A DNA stretch of 64,000 nt from Planctomycetaceae bacterium. Lineage in GTDB: Bacteria > Planctomycetota > Planctomycetia > Pirellulales > PNKZ01. The position numbers were made by a program, and so were the translations under genes. The DNA lies in contig JAEUIN010000259.1 of the NCBI GenBank assembly GCA_016793115.1, positions 42,979 through 106,978 on the forward strand, read 5' to 3'. Positions 9,647 to 17,874 of the stretch are shown here, one piece after another (within the stretch, counting starts at the first letter, position 1; every line of letters starts with the position of its first letter). Below the pieces are notes generated by a model. The model worked only from the letters and a program-made list of their open reading frames with translations. It was not told the DNA's origin and ran no database searches.

Positions 9647-10363
9647 ATGCCGGTTCAATTCTCGTTTACCGACGAACGCGTGCTGGCCGTGTTGGCACAT
9701 CCCGACGACGCCGAACTTCTGTGCGCGGGCACATTGGCGCGAGCGCGCGACGACGGCGCGGAGATCGCCTTGTGCATTCTCTGCCGCGGCGACAAGGGCC
9801 AGCCGGTGACGCCGGTTCCGGAACTGGCCCGCCAGCGGCAGCAAGAAGCGGCCGAAGCGGCGCATTTGCTCGGCGCGGAGACTTACTTCGGCGATTTCGC
9901 CGACGGCGAACTCACCGACGACTATCCGTCACGGTTGCGCCTGATTGAAATCGTGCGACGATTTCGGCCGACGCTCATGCTCGCTCACACCCCGGACGAC
10001 TATCACTCGGACCATCGGGCCGCGTCGGCCTTGGCCGAGGCGGCGTCATGGTTTTGTTCGTCGCGCGGACATCGCACGCCGAGCGAACCGCTGACGACTC
10101 CGCCCGCGCTCTGGTTCTGCGACTCGCTGGAAATGCTCGGCTTTCAACCGGCGTTCTACGTCGACGTCTCCGACTACGTCGGCCTGAAACAGCAAATGCT
10201 GGCCTGCCACCGCAGCCAGTTGCAACGCTCGGGCGACCGCGACTTCACGCCGCTGGAGGAACTCCTCGTCCGCCAAGCCGCGGCCCGCGGCTCGCAAGCC
10301 GGCGTCGCAGCGGCGGAAGCCTTTCGACAACACCAAGCCCTGCTGCGCACGCGGGCTTGGTAG
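9647..10363 (+). CDS. PIG-L/LmbE family zinc deacetylase
   Basis: A 238-residue protein of the LmbE/PIG-L family, Zn-dependent enzymes that remove the N-acetyl group from GlcNAc-containing molecules. AHPDDAE (17-23) supplies the first zinc ligands (His18, Asp21), and HSDH (120-123) supplies the third and its neighbour. The ATG at 9647 is chosen because a longer frame only overlaps the preceding gene, while this start is 17 bases after that stop. No signal peptide is present, so it is cytosolic. With the NagB-like gene just before it, a deacetylation-deamination path for an N-acetylated amino sugar is the simplest inference. Confidence 0.9.
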   Translation: MPVQFSFTDERVLAVLAHPDDAELLCAGTLARARDDGAEIALCILCRGDKGQPVTPVPELARQRQQEAAEAAHLLGAETYFGDFADGELTDDYPSRLRLIEIVRRFRPTLMLAHTPDDYHSDHRAASALAEAASWFCSSRGHRTPSEPLTTPPALWFCDSLEMLGFQPAFYVDVSDYVGLKQQMLACHRSQLQRSGDRDFTPLEELLVRQAAARGSQAGVAAAEAFRQHQALLRTRAW

Positions 10364-10764
10364 TTGCGGCGAACATTTCGCTTTGCCTGTTCCGCCGAGA
10401 TCTGGCGCCGCGCGTCAAGCGTCGGAAGTGGCCGGCCAAAAAATTTCCTCGAAGCGGCTCCGCGCCTTTGCTATGGTGCCGGATGGTGCGCAAAACGCGG
10501 AGCTTGGCGACGACGGTTCGGACGAGCGAGGGGGTGCGGACGGCGGACGTTCGTCGACACGCCGATTTTTTGATCGTCGCTCGCGTTGAGTTGCGTCGAG
10601 TTTTGTTGCGCAAACCGCGCAACTATTTCGCCGATAGATGCGCGGATTTAAGTAAGACAATAGGGGTGCGCAACTATCGACCGAATAGATGCGCACCGAC
10701 TCGCGTTCGTCGAGTTCCGGCATCGAGTCGGAATTGCCGTCGACGAAAGGAAACGGAGCGGGAG
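10364..10764. other. Convergent intergenic region with repeated inverted motifs
   Basis: This 401-base gap separates the stop codons of the convergent PIG-L and M28 peptidase genes. No gene is supported. The right half holds the dyad repeats described at 10605-10694; the left half is GC-rich and shows nothing further that I can name. Confidence 0.6.
10605..10694. repeat. Two direct copies of a 27-base imperfect palindrome, plus a third dyad
   Basis: Copies at 10617-10643 and 10668-10694 both begin GCGCAACTAT and end ATAGATGCGC. Within each copy the two ends are inverted repeats with nine of ten bases matching. The copies start 51 bases apart, close to five helical turns. An overlapping dyad, GTTGCGC-5 bases-GCGCAAC, lies at 10605-10623. 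The spacing and dyad form recall operator pairs, but the location between convergent genes does not fit a promoter. Confidence 0.7.
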
Positions 10765-12291
10765 TCAGGCGCCCGTGTCGAGCTGCAGTTCAAGCGTCTC
10801 GAGGACGCCGTCGCGATCGACCGTGAATGTGAGCTTGCCTTGGGCTTCATCCAGTCGAGCTTCGAATTCCGGAACCGACCGGAACGACTTTCCGTTGATC
10901 TGGACGATCCGGTCGCGCGTCAGCAGGCCGGCTCGCTGGGCCGGAGAGTTGTCCACGACCCGTTTAACGAGCACGCTTCCGGGCTCGGCGTCGTCTTCCG
11001 CCCAACTGACGCCGATTCGCACGGGAGAACCTTGGAGCTCGACGGCGACTTCGCGGCTGGTTCCGTCGCGGCCGACCACGGTCAAATTGACCGGCTCCGC
11101 TTGTTGCATCACCAGCCGCTGAAATTGTTCTTCCGAATTCAACTCGTGGCCGTCCCATTCGGCGATCCGTTCGCCGTGGCGCAGCCCCGCCGCGAAGGCG
11201 GGCGTGCCGACTTGAACATGCGAAATATGAATCCCGTCGTCGTCGACGTGATGCCAGGAAACGCCCAGTCGCCCCGGCGGCGTCGGGTACGGAAGTTCAA
11301 ACGCCTCTCGGCGGCGTTCGGAAACCGCTTCATTGACCGATTCCAAGCGGAAGCGAGGCAATTCGTCGGCATCGGCCACGGCGATTAGGGTTTCTAACAC
11401 GACGCGCGACACTTTCAAAATGCCGTCGTAGTTGAGCTTCTCGACGTCGTCGCTCGGGCGGTGATAGTCGTCGTGCTTGCCGGTGTGGAGCATGACGACC
11501 GGAATGCGCTTGTGAAAGAAAGGAGCGTGATCGCTGTCTTCGCGCATTTCCCATTTGTAGTCGAACGTCAAACGCTCTTCGACGTTCGCTCCGGTCAGCA
11601 GCGCGCGGGCCCCGGCGGCGGTGCGCGAGCCGTAGACTTCCACTTGGTCGTTGCGGAGGCGGCCGATCATGTCGAGGTTAACGACGAAGCGCACGTCGGC
11701 GAGCGTCGCCGTCGGACGCGCGAGCCAATGCTTGGAACCGAACAACCCCGATTCTTCGGCGTCCCAAAAGGCGAACATAATCGTGCGCTTCAGCGGAGCT
11801 TTGAGTTCCGATAATACGCGCGCCGCTTCGAGCACGCCCGCAACTCCGCTCGCGTTGTCGTCGGCGCCGTTATGGATGTAGCCGAAGGGGCCGAAGCTAT
11901 TGCGCGAGTTGCCGTAGCCCACGTGATCGTAGTGCGCGCAAATGATGATCACTTCTTTGCGGAGTTCCGGATCGGATCCGGGGAGTTGGGCGAGCACGTT
12001 GCGTCGCTCGGGATGAAATTCCTGCAGAAAGCCGCCGCTGTCGCCCGCACCTTGCAAGCCGAAGCTTTTGAGCTTCTCGACGAGATAGCCGGCGGCCGCA
12101 CGACCGCCTCGTTTGCCGGCTTCGCGCCCTTCGAATGTGTCGTCGGCCAGCACGGCGACGTGTGCTTGCAAGGCAGCGGCCGTGAGGCTGTTTCGTGCCG
12201 ACAGGCGCGTCGACAGTTCGGCGGCAAACGAGGAAGGAAGCGCGCCGATCAGGACGACCGTCGCGAACCCAAGTGAGCGCAGCAACGTCAT
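10765..12291 (-). CDS. Exported M28 zinc aminopeptidase with two PDZ domains
   Basis: 508 residues. The ATG at 12291 places a Sec signal (1-23) at the N terminus. The M28 metallopeptidase domain (about 85-315) has all expected ligands and catalytic residues: AHYDH (His120, Asp122), NGADDNASG (Asp144), the pair Glu179-Glu180, NLDMIG (Asp207) and DDYHRPSDD (His277). Two PDZ domains follow (about 340-418 and 423-500), each with a GV-type ligand loop and a late repeat of the form SPAQRAGLLTRDRIVQING. M28 enzymes release N-terminal residues from peptides; PDZ domains usually bind C termini or regulate. It should act in the periplasm or at the cell surface. The neighbours give no further hint. Confidence 0.9.
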   Translation of the reverse strand: MTLLRSLGFATVVLIGALPSSFAAELSTRLSARNSLTAAALQAHVAVLADDTFEGREAGKRGGRAAAGYLVEKLKSFGLQGAGDSGGFLQEFHPERRNVLAQLPGSDPELRKEVIIICAHYDHVGYGNSRNSFGPFGYIHNGADDNASGVAGVLEAARVLSELKAPLKRTIMFAFWDAEESGLFGSKHWLARPTATLADVRFVVNLDMIGRLRNDQVEVYGSRTAAGARALLTGANVEERLTFDYKWEMREDSDHAPFFHKRIPVVMLHTGKHDDYHRPSDDVEKLNYDGILKVSRVVLETLIAVADADELPRFRLESVNEAVSERRREAFELPYPTPPGRLGVSWHHVDDDGIHISHVQVGTPAFAAGLRHGERIAEWDGHELNSEEQFQRLVMQQAEPVNLTVVGRDGTSREVAVELQGSPVRIGVSWAEDDAEPGSVLVKRVVDNSPAQRAGLLTRDRIVQINGKSFRSVPEFEARLDEAQGKLTFTVDRDGVLETLELQLDTGA

Positions 12292-12573
12292 TCGAATTAC
12301 CTTCGGAAGCGAATCGATAATCGTAGCCCTCTCACGTCGCCGGCCGAGACGGAGACTCGACACTTGCGTACGGTGCTACCGACAACCGTAACGTACGAAT
12401 CGACGGTCGGCGGCGAGCCGTTGCATGGTAAGCCGCCCGGACGTGAAAAGGATGCTTATTTTAGGTGTGATACGGGAAATACGACTGCGGGAACCGGCTT
12501 GCATGAGACGAAAGAAACCCTAGAATTGGCGAGCTTGGACGTCGGCGGTCCGCACCGCCGTCGCCCGGCCTAA

Positions 12574-12662
12574 GGAGAGGTGGCTGAGTGGTCGAAAGCG
12601 CCGGTTTGCTAAACCGGTGTACGGGTCAAACCGTACCATGGGTTCAAATCCCATCCTCTCCG
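12574..12662 (+). tRNA. tRNA-Ser (anticodon GCU)
   Basis: Class II tRNA of 89 bases. The acceptor arms GGAGAGG (12574-12580) and CCTCTCC (12655-12661) pair perfectly, with G at 12662 as discriminator. The anticodon stem CCGGT/ACCGG encloses the loop TTGCTAA, with anticodon GCT at 12608-12610. The long variable arm (TACGG/CCGTA) and the T loop GGTTCAAATCC are clear. CCA is not encoded. It reads AGC/AGU serine codons. Confidence 0.97.
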
Positions 12663-12666
12663 CTGA

Positions 12667-12702
12667 AACCTCGGTAAGTCGTTGACTTGCCGGGGTTTTT
12701 TT
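12667..12702 (+). terminator. Rho-independent terminator of tRNA-Ser
   Basis: Arms 12667-12680 and 12684-12697 pair over 14 bases, two of them G-T, with a 3-base loop. The T run starts at the end of the stem. It lies 5 bases after the tRNA. Confidence 0.85.
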
Positions 12703-13368
12703 ATGCGCCGCCGGTTCCGTCCGCCGACCGCCGTCAGGTACGGTTTCCGATCTTACGACGGCTCGCTCGCCGAGCATTCGCGGGGTTTTTAGTTCCCGAA
12801 ATACCCCCGTCCAATCGCTTGACGGTCGCCGCCGAGCGGCCGCCGCCGCGAACATCCCGCCGGCATGCCTCGGCAATCGGCCGGCCCTGGTCGCAAGCGG
12901 CTTCCGGGCCGTTAAATTCGATACCGTCGGTATGACGCGACCGGCCTAAAAAAAAGCCTGAAAAAATCGCAAATCGCATTTCGCTCGCTGCGTTCCGGTT
13001 GTGAGGGTTCTCACGATCATGCCGTCGCGGTGCCCCGAGTCGTCGGGGTTGCGTTCGAGGTCCTCCCGCCGCGTCGGGGGCACCAATCGGACCAGACGGC
13101 ATACGTCGTAACTTCGCTTCAAGACATCGATTTGCGACGAGCCGAACCGCCGGAATCACCGGCGTCACGGTCGTCGCCCGTGCGTTCGTTCCAAGCCGAT
13201 CCCTCGTTGCCGCCGTTGAAGACAGTCAAACCGTATCGATTGCTCCGCCGCGCTTAATCACTTCGCGGCTTGTAATTGGTCCAATCCGAATACAACCGCG
13301 GAGGGGCTGATCCGTCGATCCGGCTCCGTGGTTTTTTTTTGATTGCGCAACTAGCGGATGGGCCGAAC
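12703..13368. other. Long intergenic region, possibly with a structured RNA
   Basis: 666 bases without a supported gene. It holds a small hairpin GTGAG-GGTT-CTCAC (13001-13014). The stretch GTGCCCCGA (13030-13038) can pair either with TCGGGG at 13043-13048 or with TCGGGGGCAC at 13074-13083. These pairings exclude each other. A T-run of nine bases lies at 13332-13340, close to the lipoprotein gene. I recognise no known RNA family. Confidence 0.4.
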
Positions 13369-14268
13369 ATGGCTTGGCTCCGATTTCTTGTGCTGGCGAC
13401 GTTGGCGACCTGCGGCGGTTGCTCGTACTACGCCGATCTCTCCATCGCGGCACGTCATCGTGCGGCGGCGCACGGCGCATGGAAGGCGGCGCACCACGAC
13501 CGACAACTGCGTTCGATGCCGCTTTGCGTTCGGGAGCACTTCGGCCGCGGCTTCGTGCAGGGTTACTACGACGTCGCTCAAGGCTCCGATGGAACCGTGC
13601 CGCTCTTCCCGCCCCAGTGCTATTGGGGCGGCAAATATGAAACGGCCCAAGGTCAGGATCTCATCCGGGCTTGGTTCAGAGGCTATCAAGAAGGCGCGGC
13701 GGTCGCGTTGAGCCACGGTCGCGGCGGCGGCAGCAAGTTGCCTACCTCTTGGGCGCCGTCGCCGTACGCGACACGGATCGTTGCAGTCGAACCCGATTCG
13801 GTCGAAGAGATTCCGACTCTGCCGCCGGCGGACGTGCCGCTCGACATCCAAGAGGCGCCGGCCGCAACCGGCAAAGATACGGTCGGCGGCATGCAGCCCA
13901 CTCCGCCGGCACCGACGACCGAATTGAAACAAGACCGCGAACCTGATTCGACATTGCCCAAAGAGCCGCGCAGCCCGACCCCCGGCCACGACAAAGTCAA
14001 GAATCCGATCCGGAAGCCGGACGACGAATCCAAGTCGAAGCCGGTCGTCTATACCGCTCCGCTTTTCGAAGAAATCAAGCAGTTGGAATACGACGGCGAG
14101 ATTCTGCCGGCCGAGGAGCGGGTCGAAACACGCGGGCCGTTGTTCGAAGCGCCGGAGATCGAAAGTGCGACGACGGCGCAACGGCCGTCGCAGCCCATGC
14201 AAGCGCCTCGACAGACGACGATCCCCCAGCCCAACCGGCTTTTCACGGCCCCCGGCATGGCGCCGTAA
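13369..14268 (+). CDS. Lipoprotein of unknown function
   Basis: 299 residues from the ATG at 13369, which begins a short lipoprotein signal with cysteines at 15 and 18 (LATCGGC). A longer frame upstream lacks this logic. A compact region (about 22-130) carries Cys and aromatic residues, with FGRGFVQGYYDVAQG and a later AWFRGYQEGAAVALSHG that look like a repeated helix-turn unit. The rest (about 135-299) is Pro, Lys, Asp and Glu rich and probably disordered. It lies 86 bases before a Wza-like lipoprotein on the same strand, so the two may be cotranscribed and act together in polysaccharide export. I cannot assign a family. Confidence 0.8.
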   Translation: MAWLRFLVLATLATCGGCSYYADLSIAARHRAAAHGAWKAAHHDRQLRSMPLCVREHFGRGFVQGYYDVAQGSDGTVPLFPPQCYWGGKYETAQGQDLIRAWFRGYQEGAAVALSHGRGGGSKLPTSWAPSPYATRIVAVEPDSVEEIPTLPPADVPLDIQEAPAATGKDTVGGMQPTPPAPTTELKQDREPDSTLPKEPRSPTPGHDKVKNPIRKPDDESKSKPVVYTAPLFEEIKQLEYDGEILPAEERVETRGPLFEAPEIESATTAQRPSQPMQAPRQTTIPQPNRLFTAPGMAP

Positions 14269-14354
14269 CGCCGTATGCATTCCGTCAACTCACAACGATT
14301 CCCGTTCATCGCGCCGTACGCATCGTCGGCACCAAGTCTTCGTTGAGCAAAACT

Positions 14355-15629
14355 ATGAAGGTCTCATACGCCCTTTTACTGCTCGGTTGCCTCGTTAGCG
14401 GCGGTTGCTCGCTCGCGCAATGCAAAGCCGTGCCGGTCCAGCGCGTACCGGAGTGGATGCTCGCGCGTCCGCGGGCCCTCAAGGAGCCCATCAATCTGTT
14501 GAGCTTGCGCGCCGATCCGCCCGAGCTCTACATGCTCGGCCCGCGGGATATCCTCGGTATTTTTATTCCCGGAGCGCTCGGCGACGACAAAGAGCAACTA
14601 CCGCCGACGCACTTTCCGGAAGACAGCACGATGGCGCCGTCGATGGGCTATCCCATTCCCGTCCGCGACGACGGCACGCTGGTCTTGCCGATGATCGACC
14701 CGATCAAGGTGACGGGGATGACGCTGACGCAAGTGGAGAGCGAAGTTCGCCGCCGGTACATCGACAGCCAGATCTTCGCGAACGACAACGTGAAGATCGT
14801 CGTCACGCTGATGCGAAAGCGAACGAATCAAGTGCTGGTCGTCCGCGAGGATTCCGGCGCGGCGCAGCCGTCCGCCGGCGGCATCCTCGTCGGCCCCGCG
14901 AAGCGCGGGAGCGTTTTTGCCGTCGACTTACCGGCCGACGAAAGCGACGTCATGCACGCTTTGGCCAAATCGGGAGGCCTGCCCGGTCTCGACGCTCAGA
15001 ACGAAGTGATCATTCTGCGGGGCAAATTCGCCGATGCGACGCACCGCGAGTGCCTACTGCAAGAAATGATGCGTATGAACGATTACGCCGGCGCGCAAGC
15101 TTGGGCTTCGCCGAATGCCGATATCGTGCGCATTCCGCTCCGCGCCGAACCCGGCATGCCCCAGCGAAAACTCTCGGAAGACGACATCATCTTGAAGACC
15201 GGCGACGTGATCTTCATCGAAACCCGCGAGCGCGAAGTGTTCTACACCGGCGGGCTGCTGCACGGCGGCGAGCATCCGCTGCCGCGCGACTACGACCTCG
15301 ACGTCTTGGCCGCGATGTCGATCGCGGGGCACTCGGCGGGCACCGGCGTCACGTCCGGGAGCCTTGGTCGCGGCGGATTCGGAGGCGGCGGAGGCGGCAG
15401 CTCCGGCATCATTCCGGCCACTCAGATCATCGTGGTCCGCCGCCTGCCGAACGGCGGCACGGTCCCGATCCGGATCAATCTCAATACGGCCATCGTCAAT
15501 AGCTCAGAGCGAATCCTCATCCAACCGGGCGACTACATCATGCTGCAGTACACGCCGGCCGAACTCGCCGCGAACATCGTGCTCGGCAACGTCAGCTTCA
15601 ACTACTTCCTGAACAACATCAATAATTAA
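14355..15629 (+). CDS. Polysaccharide biosynthesis/export lipoprotein, Wza-like
   Basis: 424 residues. The ATG at 14355 gives a lipoprotein signal with LVSGGC and lipidated Cys18. The Poly_export domain (about 50-150) begins with YMLGPRDILGIFIPG and contains PVRDDGTLVLPMIDPIKVTGMTLTQ split over that region, the usual export-channel signature. Two SLBB-like segments follow (about 175-330), then a Gly-rich stretch (about 340-357) and a final domain. Proteins of this family form an outer-membrane channel for capsule or exopolysaccharide. No tyrosine kinase, flippase or polymerase lies next to it, so the rest of the pathway must be elsewhere. The preceding lipoprotein may be a partner. Confidence 0.88.
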   Translation: MKVSYALLLLGCLVSGGCSLAQCKAVPVQRVPEWMLARPRALKEPINLLSLRADPPELYMLGPRDILGIFIPGALGDDKEQLPPTHFPEDSTMAPSMGYPIPVRDDGTLVLPMIDPIKVTGMTLTQVESEVRRRYIDSQIFANDNVKIVVTLMRKRTNQVLVVREDSGAAQPSAGGILVGPAKRGSVFAVDLPADESDVMHALAKSGGLPGLDAQNEVIILRGKFADATHRECLLQEMMRMNDYAGAQAWASPNADIVRIPLRAEPGMPQRKLSEDDIILKTGDVIFIETREREVFYTGGLLHGGEHPLPRDYDLDVLAAMSIAGHSAGTGVTSGSLGRGGFGGGGGGSSGIIPATQIIVVRRLPNGGTVPIRINLNTAIVNSSERILIQPGDYIMLQYTPAELAANIVLGNVSFNYFLNNINN

Positions 15630-15663
15630 GCGGCCTTGCTCGGCAGCGAGATCGGTGCCGTCG

Positions 15664-16983
15664 TCAGTCGGCTGCGACGCCGTTCACTTTGCCGAGCAAG
15701 CGGCGAACTTGCCCGACGATCCGGTCCTCGACGTCGAGCGAAAAATCGTTGGCCGCCTCATAACCCCCTTCGACGGCCACGCGCCGACTCGGAACATACC
15801 CCGAGTAGTCGTTGGTGTAGCCCGCGACCCAGACGAGAGGCGATTTGAGCTCGCCCTTCAGCCGCAACGCATAGTCGACGACCGTTTCGCTGCCCAGGGC
15901 CGCCAACGTCACTTGGTCGCCGAAGCGGACCACTTGCACCGGATAACTGTGGCTCGGCTTGCCGCCGTTGCGCGTCAGTTCGACGTCGCCGATTGCCGCC
16001 TGAATCGCTCCTGTAAGCGGCCGCTCTCCGGCGTTCATCGCCGCGACGACGGAATACGCAAGCGTCCGGCCATGGTGTTCCGCCAGTTGCAGCGGCAACA
16101 CGCCGGGGACTTCGTCGCGACGAGGGTACGGATTCTGGTCGCCGCTGCAACCATTGACGAACATGGCCGTGCAGTCGGGAAACGACTTCTGCAAATGCTC
16201 TTGCGCAAACCCGGCGTAGTCGCCGTTAAACAGGTAGCGCGGCGGCTCCGGCGGAACCGTCACGGAACTCAACGTGGTGTTGTGGCAGGCATAACCGAAC
16301 GCCACGGCAAGCAGAGCGCCCGACTCGTCGCGCACGGTGAGCACCGGCACGTCGTGATCGACCGGACCGTCGTACGTGGGGGCTCGCGAGGCCAACGGGT
16401 CGCCGGCGGCGAGGGCGTAGTTGCGGCGACGGTTCATCGCGAATCCGCAACGAGCTTGCGTGTAGCCGACGGCCGCCGGCTTGCGCTTCCGCAGCGCTTC
16501 GCCGACGATCCGCACCAACGTCTCTTCGAGAAACCGTTGATAATTCTTCGCTTCCTCCTCACGTCCGGCGCGGGGGCGATACTCCGGACCGCAGTGCGTG
16601 TGCGAAGCGTTCAACAATAGTCGCTCCGGCGGCAAAGCGAATTCCGATCGGCAACGCTCGGCGACGGCGTCGCGCACCTCGCGGCGAATTCCGATGATGT
16701 CCGACGTGACCAGCACAAAGGGCCCGCCTACGGTCCCCTCGAGCGCCAATGCTTTGGCAAACAATTGCTGAGCAACCCCTTCGGAAGGCGCCTTCCGTGC
16801 GGCGTAGCCCGCCATCCACATGTTGTCCTTCGGCGTAATCACGGCGGTCGCCGCCGCGGCCTTCCAAGTGAGAGCCGGCTTGGCGGCCGCATCCGCCTGT
16901 ATGTCAGGGGACGGCTGGGCATGCGCGCCGACGACGCTAAACGCCGTGAGAATCGCCACTAAAGCCGACATCAGCTTGCGCAT
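15664..16983 (-). CDS. Exported neutral/alkaline ceramidase-like hydrolase
   Basis: 439 residues with a Sec signal (1-23, cleavage after AHA). The domain resembles the N-terminal catalytic part of neutral ceramidase: LLLNASHTHCGPEYRP matches the zinc-binding SHTHSGP motif, and VNGCSGDQNPYPR lies where the family has its nucleophile region. The C-terminal Ig-like domain of true ceramidases is absent or short. Planctomycetes carry many such shorter proteins, whose substrates are not known; a lipid or amide hydrolase in the periplasm is the fair reading. It is the last of three co-oriented genes on the minus strand, 78 bases after the DUF1080 gene, all three exported. Confidence 0.82.
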   Translation of the reverse strand: MRKLMSALVAILTAFSVVGAHAQPSPDIQADAAAKPALTWKAAAATAVITPKDNMWMAGYAARKAPSEGVAQQLFAKALALEGTVGGPFVLVTSDIIGIRREVRDAVAERCRSEFALPPERLLLNASHTHCGPEYRPRAGREEEAKNYQRFLEETLVRIVGEALRKRKPAAVGYTQARCGFAMNRRRNYALAAGDPLASRAPTYDGPVDHDVPVLTVRDESGALLAVAFGYACHNTTLSSVTVPPEPPRYLFNGDYAGFAQEHLQKSFPDCTAMFVNGCSGDQNPYPRRDEVPGVLPLQLAEHHGRTLAYSVVAAMNAGERPLTGAIQAAIGDVELTRNGGKPSHSYPVQVVRFGDQVTLAALGSETVVDYALRLKGELKSPLVWVAGYTNDYSGYVPSRRVAVEGGYEAANDFSLDVEDRIVGQVRRLLGKVNGVAAD

Positions 16984-17061
16984 TTTTCACCTAACTAAGA
17001 GCGTTTACATCTCGATCCGCGCGTGGTCCTCACCGAAATTCGGCGCTCGCATAGATCGTTC

Positions 17062-17808
17062 CTACGACTTCGCATTCGCCGCTGCCAGAATCTTTTGCGC
17101 TTCGTCGGCTCCGATTTCGCGCACGAAAATATTCCGCCATCGGATCTCGCCGCCGTGCGTTTGCAGCATGATCGGCCCGGTCGCCGGCAGCGGCTTGGAG
17201 CGGTCGACGTAGTTTTCCATCACCGCGCCGTCGACGACGAGTTTGTCGTTCAGCCACACCCACGTGCGGGCTCCAATCTGGCGGATCCGAAAAGCGTTCC
17301 ATTCCCCGAACGGCTTATCGGCCACCACGAGCGGATCGCGGCCCGGGGTCTTCGGCGTGTTGTTGAACAGCCCGCCCGATCCCTTGTTGGGATTGCGATC
17401 AGGACGCTCGGGGAGGCTTGGTTGGTTGATGTCCCAGATCTGCACCTGCGGCATTCCGCGCAAATAGATGCCGCTGTCCGCCTTCGGTACCGTTTTGTAT
17501 TCGATCAGCAATTCGATATCGCCGAAGTCTTGATCCGTCGTGGCATACGGTCCGGTGCCGATATTCACCAGTTCGCCGTTCTCAACCCGCCAATGGTCGC
17601 CGAACTCCGCACGCATCTTTTTCAGCGATTCCTCAAGTTTCGCTCCCTGAAGCTTGGCTACCGAGTGAGGATTCAACCCGTGCCAGCCGGTGAGATCACG
17701 CCCGTTGAACAGCGCTCGAAATCCGGCGGGCGGCATGGGCTCGGCGGCGACGGCGAACGACGGCGTAATTAGCGACGCGAGAATTAAAAGCAAGCTGCGG
17801 ATCTTCAT
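17062..17808 (-). CDS. Exported DUF1080 (3-keto-disaccharide hydrolase family) protein
   Basis: 248 residues, Sec signal about 1-22. The entire mature part is one DUF1080 domain with a concanavalin-like beta-sandwich: GFRALFNGRDLTGW (29-42), ELLIEYKTVPKADSGIYLRG in the middle, GEWNAFRIRQIG and a final GEIRWRNIFVREI. Some members cleave 3-keto-disaccharides and others are thought to bind glycans. It is translated between the beta-propeller gene (66 bases upstream) and the ceramidase-like gene. Confidence 0.9.
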   Translation of the reverse strand: MKIRSLLLILASLITPSFAVAAEPMPPAGFRALFNGRDLTGWHGLNPHSVAKLQGAKLEESLKKMRAEFGDHWRVENGELVNIGTGPYATTDQDFGDIELLIEYKTVPKADSGIYLRGMPQVQIWDINQPSLPERPDRNPNKGSGGLFNNTPKTPGRDPLVVADKPFGEWNAFRIRQIGARTWVWLNDKLVVDGAVMENYVDRSKPLPATGPIMLQTHGGEIRWRNIFVREIGADEAQKILAAANAKS

Positions 17809-17874
17809 GATTCGAATCTCAAGTTTCCAAGTAAGTTTGCGCTACTCCAAACGCCCACTTTCACGACGGGGCGA

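Noticed and set aside
12520..12876. A minus-strand frame containing MGFEPMVRFDPYTGLANRR
   Set aside because: It is the antisense of tRNA-Ser. This false protein is common in databases.
15635..15700. An 11-base inverted repeat as terminator of the Wza-like gene
   Set aside because: The arms (15635-15645 and 15690-15700) match perfectly, but the 44-base loop, the lack of a T run and the overlap with the next coding region make it weak.
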